A DNA stretch of 21,938 nucleotides from a virus: positions 1 through 21,938 of IMG/VR virus record IMGVR_UViG_3300032011_000157. One strand, written 5' to 3'. Within the stretch, counting starts at the first letter, position 1, and every line of letters begins with the position of its first letter. The position numbers were made by a program, and so were the translations under genes. A model generated the notes under the pieces. That model was not told where the DNA came from. It saw nothing but the letters and a program-made list of their open reading frames with translations, and did not search any database. Positions 1-5,182 of the stretch are shown here, piece by piece.

Positions 1-2
1 CT

Positions 3-260
3 ATGATGATGGTGACTTATACTTGCAGTACTCCAGAAAATGCTCGTATAGATGCTACTTTATTTATTAATACTGCAAGTCCGAAAGAAAAAGATTTTAA
101 CTTCTTTAAGGTTCGTAGATTAGCCACTCATCTGCCTACCGATGCTAAAAGAGTGTCTTATCAAATTAGAGATGCTATCTACCCAGCTAAAATTAAAGTA
201 AGAAAGAATGGTAGATATTGGAATGTAGTAAGTGAAATGTTTGAAGCAGGAACATGTTGA
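3..260 (+). CDS. Small protein of unknown function, possibly 5'-truncated
   Basis: This frame encodes about 85 residues and ends in TGA at 258-260. It opens with three consecutive ATG codons at 3, 6 and 9, but the window begins two bases upstream, so the true start may lie outside. The product is basic in its C-terminal half, with a KIKVRKNGRYW stretch, and has no signal peptide or membrane segment. I do not recognise the family. It directly precedes the primase-polymerase/ATPase gene, and its stop overlaps that gene's preferred start, so the two are probably translationally coupled and belong to the replication module. A nucleic-acid-binding role would fit the basic tail but is only an inference. 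Confidence 0.6.
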   Translation: MMMVTYTCSTPENARIDATLFINTASPKEKDFNFFKVRRLATHLPTDAKRVSYQIRDAIYPAKIKVRKNGRYWNVVSEMFEAGTC

Positions 261-2389
261 TGAATAAACCTCCTAAACATATTTGGGCAGTAGACACTCA
301 GGGTCCGAGTATTTTAGATTATGCATTGGCTTATGCTAAATTAGGATGGTATGTAGTTCCTGTGTGGTCTGTTGATAAGAATGGTGATTGTCGATGTGGT
401 AGACCAAGTAACGAGCAAGGGCATAAACCAGGGAAGCATCCTCAGGCAAATTTAGCACCTCATGGTCACCAGGATGCTACTATTAATGAAGACATTATAA
501 AAGAATGGTGGTCTACTGATCCTGATGCTGGTATTGGTATTAGTTTAGCTGACTCAGGTATGATTGCATTAGATATTGATCCGCAGAATGGAGGTCAAGA
601 GTCGTTAGATAAATTAGAAGCAGAGCATGGGGTATTACATTCAGACTGTGTAGCTAAAACTCAAGGAGGAGGTGAGCACAGGTTATTCAAAGCAGAACCA
701 GGGAAGACTTACCCAGGCACTCTAGCCAAAGGATTAGATTTAAAACATCATGGATATATTTGTGTAGCTCCTACTCTTGGTCAGAGTGGAGATTATAAAT
801 GGGAAGCAGGTAGTTCTCCTCTGAGTAAATCTAACCCAGCGCAACCTTCTAGTTTACCATCTCTAATTAGTGATAGAGCTCGTACTCCTACTGAGTATTC
901 TCTGATAGAGCAGGGAGGAACTCCTATTGCCACTGCTCAAACATTTGATGATCTCCGCTCAGCATTGAAACATGTCGATGCTGACGATTACACTACTTGG
1001 ATAAATGTAGGAACTGCTTTAAAACCTTACGGAGAAAATGGTTATAAAGTTTGGACTGAATGGTCTACTCGTAGTGATAAGTTTGATGCGTCTGCTCAAA
1101 GAAAAAAGTGGGAAAGAGATTTAGATCAACCACACTCAATTACTTATCGTTCTATATTTAGGTTAGCTATTGATAACGGCTGGGTAGGAAGCACTACCAA
1201 AGATTTTACAAACATAGAAGAATTTTCTACAGATGATCATCCGCTCTCTTTAAAAGAAGCTCAACCTTCTGGTGCTGATGAAGTAACGATGTTTGAATAT
1301 ATTTATGATAACTTTATGTCTACTGGAGTGAATGTTGTAGCTGGAGCACCTGGTGTCGGTAAGACTACTTTAATTATTCCTATGGCTCTTGCTACTGCTC
1401 ATCTTTGCCCTGCAGATTTTGATTTAAAACCTAAAGTCCGGAGGAATGTTATCATAATTACTGAGTCTGTTGTCCAGGTGCAGAGAGTCATTTATTCTAT
1501 GTTTAACTGGGGTTCTACTGGAATGAGAGCGGAAGACTTTAATGAGCGTGTCAGGGTTATTCAATCTCACAGGTTAGATCCGAAGATAGTTGCTCAAATT
1601 GCTGATGAATATAAAGAGTGGACTGTAGATAATAAAACAGCTGAAGGAGAAAATTATAGTGCATTACCTCTCGTTGTTTTTGATACGGCTAATGCTGTAT
1701 TTGATTTAGAGAATGAAAATGATAATGCCCAGGTCGGCAGAGCTATGGCTTATATCAAAGAAGCATTCCTCTTCTTTCCTGTTATTATTGTCAGCCACAC
1801 TGCTAAAATGCTCGGTTCTGGTGAGTCTGATTATCTCTCCCCCAGAGGTGCATCAGCATGGACTGGAGATGCTCATGGAGTTTACACAGTGTTCAAAGAC
1901 GGTGAAGATGTATCAAGTCCTCGTATACTTAAAGCTACCAAAGTTCGTTTCCCTACCGCATATCCTGAGCTGACATTTGATGTAGTTACTAATAAAGAAA
2001 CTCATAAAGATGTCCTGGGATTTGACAGTGAGGTTTGGTTCATGCATTCTATCGCTAGGGTACTGCAAGTCGGTGAACGAGCTCAACTGAAAGATGACAT
2101 CAAAGAACAGAAAGAGAGTGAGCAGTGGGGAAGAATATGTGATGACCTGGTGACACTTATCCGTAACGATGTTGGTAAGAGTCGTAGTTATTATGAAAGA
2201 ATGCCGATCGCTGAGGGAGGAGTTAAAGCGAGTCAAGAAAGAAAAGAGAGAGCTATCGACTCTTTGATAAAAGACGGTAGGATTGAGAGAGTTATGTTAG
2301 ATAAACCTAAAGGAAGAGCTAATCATTTCCTTAGAGTTAACGAAGATGTAGAAGATAATAAAGAGGGAGGTAAATATAGTGTTAGTTAA
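260..2389 (+). CDS. Primase-polymerase fused to RecA/RepA-like helicase ATPase
   Basis: This is a multidomain replication protein of about 709 residues. Residue numbers below count from an upstream in-frame ATG at 254. An N-terminal archaeo-eukaryotic prim-pol domain spans about 20-205. It has a CRC...GKHP metal-binding-like motif (46-63), the acidic pair in ALDIDP (D107, D109), the GGEH motif (H142), and a third acidic residue in GLDLKHHGY (D162). A PriCT-2-like linker follows at about 230-305. The ATPase has Walker A GAPGVGKTT (364-372), Walker B LVVFDTAN (D477) and IIVSHTAK (H515). The C-terminal 80 residues look like a winged helix. Known relatives synthesise primers and unwind DNA at phage and plasmid origins. 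I prefer the ATG at 260 because AGGA at 248-251 lies 8 nt from it and only 2 nt from the ATG at 254. The TGATG overlap suggests coupling to the upstream gene. Confidence 0.92.
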   Translation: MNKPPKHIWAVDTQGPSILDYALAYAKLGWYVVPVWSVDKNGDCRCGRPSNEQGHKPGKHPQANLAPHGHQDATINEDIIKEWWSTDPDAGIGISLADSGMIALDIDPQNGGQESLDKLEAEHGVLHSDCVAKTQGGGEHRLFKAEPGKTYPGTLAKGLDLKHHGYICVAPTLGQSGDYKWEAGSSPLSKSNPAQPSSLPSLISDRARTPTEYSLIEQGGTPIATAQTFDDLRSALKHVDADDYTTWINVGTALKPYGENGYKVWTEWSTRSDKFDASAQRKKWERDLDQPHSITYRSIFRLAIDNGWVGSTTKDFTNIEEFSTDDHPLSLKEAQPSGADEVTMFEYIYDNFMSTGVNVVAGAPGVGKTTLIIPMALATAHLCPADFDLKPKVRRNVIIITESVVQVQRVIYSMFNWGSTGMRAEDFNERVRVIQSHRLDPKIVAQIADEYKEWTVDNKTAEGENYSALPLVVFDTANAVFDLENENDNAQVGRAMAYIKEAFLFFPVIIVSHTAKMLGSGESDYLSPRGASAWTGDAHGVYTVFKDGEDVSSPRILKATKVRFPTAYPELTFDVVTNKETHKDVLGFDSEVWFMHSIARVLQVGERAQLKDDIKEQKESEQWGRICDDLVTLIRNDVGKSRSYYERMPIAEGGVKASQERKERAIDSLIKDGRIERVMLDKPKGRANHFLRVNEDVEDNKEGGKYSVS

Positions 2390-2400
2390 TGGTTCGGGTA

Positions 2401-2431
2401 ATCGTTCAAACGATCAGACCAAACGAACGAT
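2401..2431 (+). repeat. Left half of an intergenic inverted-repeat cluster (ATCGTT / AACGAACGAT)
   Basis: Just after the replication ATPase stop there is ATCGTT (2401-2406), AACGAT (2409-2414) and AACGAACGAT (2422-2431). The last block is the exact reverse complement of ATCGTTCGTT at 2502-2511, so the two could pair over 10 bp and enclose the hairpin at 2445-2476. The same word recurs at 2530-2539 and 7819-7828. The function is unknown; operator, attenuator or packaging-site roles are all possible. Confidence 0.6.
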
Positions 2432-2444
2432 CACTTATCGAAGG

Positions 2445-2476
2445 ACGGAGGAGAGGGTATTTCTACCTCTCTCCGT
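2445..2476 (+). other. GC-rich hairpin with two bulged G residues in the leader region upstream of terS
   Basis: The arms ACGGAG-GAGAGGGTA (2445-2459) and TACCTCTCTCCGT (2464-2476) pair over 13 bp around a TTTC loop (2460-2463). G2450 and G2455 are left as single bulges. It is much more GC-rich than its surroundings and lies exactly between the two arms AACGAACGAT (2422-2431) and ATCGTTCGTT (2502-2511), making a possible long-range stem with an internal hairpin. No T-run follows, so it is not a simple terminator. It could be a protein-binding RNA or DNA structure. Confidence 0.55.
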
Positions 2477-2501
2477 AGTCGTTCAGATGGTTTCGTCAGC
2501 T

Positions 2502-2561
2502 ATCGTTCGTTCGCTTATATCTCTAATAGAACGAACGATTACTTTTTCCCTTTACTTTTTT
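2502..2561 (+). terminator. Perfect 11-bp stem-loop followed by T-rich tract: putative terminator of the replication operon
   Basis: ATCGTTCGTTC (2502-2512) and GAACGAACGAT (2529-2539) form a perfect 11-bp stem with a 16-nt loop. A T-rich stretch (TACTTTTTCCC, then TTTACTTTTTT) follows directly. This is compatible with a Rho-independent terminator after the replication gene, though the T-run is interrupted and the loop is larger than usual. The T-rich tract also contains the -35 region of the terS promoter, so terminator and promoter are fused. The same stem with the same spacer length recurs after the portal gene. Confidence 0.6.
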
Positions 2562-2579
2562 AATGAAGCGAACTATAGT
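2543..2579 (+). promoter_or_regulatory. Putative promoter of the terminase/portal operon
   Basis: The key blocks are TTTTTCCCTTTACTTT (2543-2558), 12 nt of unconserved sequence, and AACTATAGT (2571-2579). Read as a sigma70-type promoter, the -35 is TTTACT (2551-2556) and the -10 is TATAGT (2574-2579), separated by 17 nt. The same blocks with the same spacing recur at 10807-10843 before the capsid operon. That recurrence is the strongest argument that the element is real. Transcription would start near 2585, placing the first ATG at 2563 upstream of the transcript and favouring the terS start at 2611. Confidence 0.75.
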
Positions 2580-2610
2580 AGATGGTCAACTAGAAGGAGT
2601 TGCTTGTATT

Positions 2611-3207
2611 ATGTCTGAAGATGATACAAAAGATGAGGATGCAAAAGTAGTTAAAATCCGACCTGGAGCTAGGAAACATAATAGGCAAGCTATAATGAAT
2701 GCTCTCACTCCACTACTAGAAGGTGGCATATCCCTAAATGCTGCCTGTAATAGGGTGCCAGACTGTCCTCCTTCTAGCCAAATACTTGATTGGATAAGCA
2801 CAGAGCCAGCCTTAGCCGAGCAATACGCGCATGCGCGAGATCTGGGATATAAGATTATAGCTGATGAAATCTTAGCTATATCAGATGAGAACTATACAAT
2901 GATAGAAGAAGACATGTTAGATGAGGACGGACAACCTATACTCGACGAGAGAGGTAATCGTTTGCAGAGGTCAGTGAAAGCACCTATAAGCAATGAAGCT
3001 CTAGCTCGTAATAGATTGAGAGTAGACAGCAGGAAGTGGATGCTGAGCAAGATGCTACCGAAGATCTACGGCGACAAGATCCAGACAGAGCATGTCGGTA
3101 AGGACGGAGGACCAGTACAACTTGCTGCGGTAGATCTGAAGAACCTGAGCGACGAGGAACTAAATCAATTGAACGAGACAATGAAGAAGATAGAGACAGA
3201 TAAATGA
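2611..3207 (+). CDS. terS: Terminase small subunit
   Basis: This 198-residue protein resembles the Sf6-type small terminase, which recognises the packaging site on concatemeric DNA and recruits the large subunit. An acidic, low-complexity N-terminus is followed by a helix-turn-helix-like segment (about residues 30-65, with ISLNAACNR and ILDWIS) and a helical oligomerisation region. The typical RLRVDSRKWMLSKMLPKIYGDK-type block follows; the pattern R-x-R-V-D-x-R-K-W with later P-K-x-Y-G-D-K is characteristic. The start at 2611 is chosen over 2563 because the longer frame would begin between the -35 and -10 boxes of the promoter, and AGAAGGAG lies at 2592-2599. The last four bases overlap the large-subunit start (ATGA). 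Its 3' part is notably GC-richer than most of the window. Confidence 0.85.
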   Translation: MSEDDTKDEDAKVVKIRPGARKHNRQAIMNALTPLLEGGISLNAACNRVPDCPPSSQILDWISTEPALAEQYAHARDLGYKIIADEILAISDENYTMIEEDMLDEDGQPILDERGNRLQRSVKAPISNEALARNRLRVDSRKWMLSKMLPKIYGDKIQTEHVGKDGGPVQLAAVDLKNLSDEELNQLNETMKKIETDK

Positions 3208-4781
3208 AGAAAGTTCTACCAGCATCTCCAGCAGTTATGTCAGATCTTATCAAGGAAGAGCGAGACAGACGAGCAGCATCATCGTCTCTGTATGAGTTCG
3301 TAAAGCAAGCATGGCATGTCGTGGAGCCAGGTATACCTTTCATCGGAGGGTGGCACATAGAAGAAATTTGTGAGCATTTGGAAGCGTGCTCTGGCGGAGA
3401 TCTGAGGAAGCTCCTAATAAATATCCCACCACGCCATTCTAAATCTACAATAGTAAGTGTAATGTGGCCAATGTGGGAATGGCTAACAGATCCTGCTCAA
3501 AAGTTTTTGTGTGCTTCATACTCAGGTAACTTAAGTATTCGAGACAATCTTAAGGCTAGAAGATTAATTTTGTCTCCATGGTACCAAGAGAGATGGGGAC
3601 ACATGTTCACTCTTGCAGGAGACCAGAATGCTAAACAGAGGTATGAAAATGACAAGACTGGATACAGGCTAGCTACATCTGTAGGTGGTACAGCAACTGG
3701 TGAAGGTGGATCTAGACTTTTGCTTGATGATCCGCACTCTGCTCAAGAAGCACAATCAGATGCATTTAGAGAAGCAGCAGTAGAATGGTTCGACATGGTC
3801 TGGTCAACAAGATTAAATAATCCTAAAGAAGATGTTATGGTAACGATTATGCAAAGACTGCATGAACGGGATATATCTGGGCATATAATTGATGATATAG
3901 GAGGATGGGAACATCTTATGATTCCTGCAGAATGGGATGGTAAATCTCGTTCTACGAGTTTAGGGGTGTATGATCCACGAAAAACAGAAGGTGAACTAAT
4001 ATGTCCAGATAGATTCGGTGATAAAGAAATAAAAGACTTAAAACAACTTTTGGGTACATACGGTGTAGCAGGTCAGCTACAACAAGAGCCTAGTCCATCA
4101 GAAGGAGGAATCCTGAAAACAAAATTTTTTGAACTTTGGCCACATAATTCAGGTTTACCGCCATTTGAATATATTCTTCAAAGTTATGACTGTGCATTCA
4201 CAGAAAAATCTTCAGGAGATCCCACAGCATGTACAGTATATGCTATATTTACACATGAGGGAGCAAGACATTGTATGTTAATTGATGCCTGGGATGAACA
4301 CTTAGGTTACCCTGAATTAAGAGAAAAAGCCATAAAAGGATGGCAAACTGAATACGGAGGTATGAGCAAAGATTCCCCATTCAGTAAAAGAAAAAGACCA
4401 GATAGAATTCTTGTAGAAGCCAAAGCGAGTGGTCAATCTCTTTTACAAGATTTGCGCCTGGCAAATGTTCCCGCAATCGGCTATAATCCTGGCAATGCTG
4501 ACAAGATAAGTAGAGCACATCAGGCAGCACCAACTTTAGAATTAGGTCACTGTTGGATACCAGAATCTAAAAAGAATCCTGGTCATGCTGTTTCATGGGC
4601 ACAGAACTTTATAAAACAACTAGCTAAATTTCCAGTAGCAGCACATGATGATTACGTAGACACATTTACTCAAGCTATGATATATTTTAAAAATGATGGC
4701 TGGTTCCAATTACCTCAGGCTCGTGATTATGACGAACCTAAATTAAGATTAGTAGAAAAAGTTAACCCATATGCGATATAA
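3204..4781 (+). CDS. terL: Terminase large subunit (packaging ATPase and nuclease)
   Basis: This 525-residue packaging motor translocates phage DNA into the prohead and cuts it. The ATPase domain shows a Walker A-like loop NIPPRHSKST (residues 73-82), Walker B LLLDDP (172-177, with D175 and D176), and a coupling-type segment TIMQRLHERD (214-223). The C-terminal RNase H-like nuclease domain has the expected acidic residues: D329 in SYDCAF, E405 in LVEAKASG, and D482/D483 in AAHDDYVD. The length and architecture match the family often annotated as putative large terminase with a psiM2 ORF9-like C-terminus. It overlaps terS by 4 bp. No clear Shine-Dalgarno precedes it, so coupled translation is likely. 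The first 70 codons use AAG and GAG heavily, unlike the AAA/GAA-rich remainder. Confidence 0.95.
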   Translation: MKKVLPASPAVMSDLIKEERDRRAASSSLYEFVKQAWHVVEPGIPFIGGWHIEEICEHLEACSGGDLRKLLINIPPRHSKSTIVSVMWPMWEWLTDPAQKFLCASYSGNLSIRDNLKARRLILSPWYQERWGHMFTLAGDQNAKQRYENDKTGYRLATSVGGTATGEGGSRLLLDDPHSAQEAQSDAFREAAVEWFDMVWSTRLNNPKEDVMVTIMQRLHERDISGHIIDDIGGWEHLMIPAEWDGKSRSTSLGVYDPRKTEGELICPDRFGDKEIKDLKQLLGTYGVAGQLQQEPSPSEGGILKTKFFELWPHNSGLPPFEYILQSYDCAFTEKSSGDPTACTVYAIFTHEGARHCMLIDAWDEHLGYPELREKAIKGWQTEYGGMSKDSPFSKRKRPDRILVEAKASGQSLLQDLRLANVPAIGYNPGNADKISRAHQAAPTLELGHCWIPESKKNPGHAVSWAQNFIKQLAKFPVAAHDDYVDTFTQAMIYFKNDGWFQLPQARDYDEPKLRLVEKVNPYAI

Positions 4782-4783
4782 AA

Positions 4784-5182
4784 ATGATAGATAAAGATAG
4801 TTTAAAATTAGATACCCCAAAAAGAACTCCTGGTCATCCTTCCAGTTCTCATGTTGTTAAAACTAGAGTAGACGGAAAAGATAAAATAATAAGATTTGGA
4901 GAACAAGGAGCAAGTACCGCAGGTAAACCTAAAGAAGGTGAATCTGATAAAATGAAAAAGAAGCGAGCATCTTTTAAATCTCGCCACGCAAAGAATATAG
5001 CAAAAGGTAAATCTTCCGCAGCATACTGGGCAGACAAAGTAAAATGGAATACTGGCGGACATGTATATGATAGTGATAGAATTAAAGCTAAAGCAAAAAA
5101 TTTTTTCAACGAAGGTGGCTCAGTAAGTTATGATCAAACAAGAATAAAAAGTTTAGCACAAAAACTCATGGAGGGTAAATAA
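4784..5182 (+). CDS. Small basic phage protein with SRHAKNIAKGKSSAAYWA block
   Basis: This is a lysine-rich protein of 132 residues. The N-terminal part has LDTPKRTPGHPSSSHVVKT (residues 9-27), then a K-D-K-I-I-R-F-G-E-Q-G segment. The central block SFKSRHAKNIAKGKSSAAYW (63-82) is followed by ADKVKW. This combination is familiar from conserved small proteins near the terminase and portal of marine phages, annotated as domains of unknown function (a DUF6321-like family, from memory). No catalytic motif is evident. Two GG-H/S-V motifs near the end (GGHVY, GGSVSY) resemble the GG motifs in the other small basic proteins here. It lies 2 nt after terL, and its stop overlaps the portal start (TAATG), so it is in the packaging operon. 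A nucleic-acid- or virion-associated role is inferred only. Confidence 0.8.
   Translation: MIDKDSLKLDTPKRTPGHPSSSHVVKTRVDGKDKIIRFGEQGASTAGKPKEGESDKMKKKRASFKSRHAKNIAKGKSSAAYWADKVKWNTGGHVYDSDRIKAKAKNFFNEGGSVSYDQTRIKSLAQKLMEGK

Noticed and set aside
21-80. Perfect 10-bp inverted repeat ACTTGCAGTA (21-30) and TACTGCAAGT (71-80)
   Set aside because: It lies within coding sequence with a 40-nt spacer. About one such pair is expected by chance in 22 kb, and nothing else marks it.
2563-2610. Longer terS start at ATG 2563
   Set aside because: That ATG lies between the -35 and -10 of the predicted promoter, so it would not be on the transcript; a ribosome site precedes 2611 instead.
2379-2618. 79-residue open frame starting with GTG between the ATPase and terS
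   Set aside because: It covers the inverted-repeat and promoter region, has Ser/Arg-rich unlikely composition, no known motif, and would run through the terminator-like stem and the promoter.
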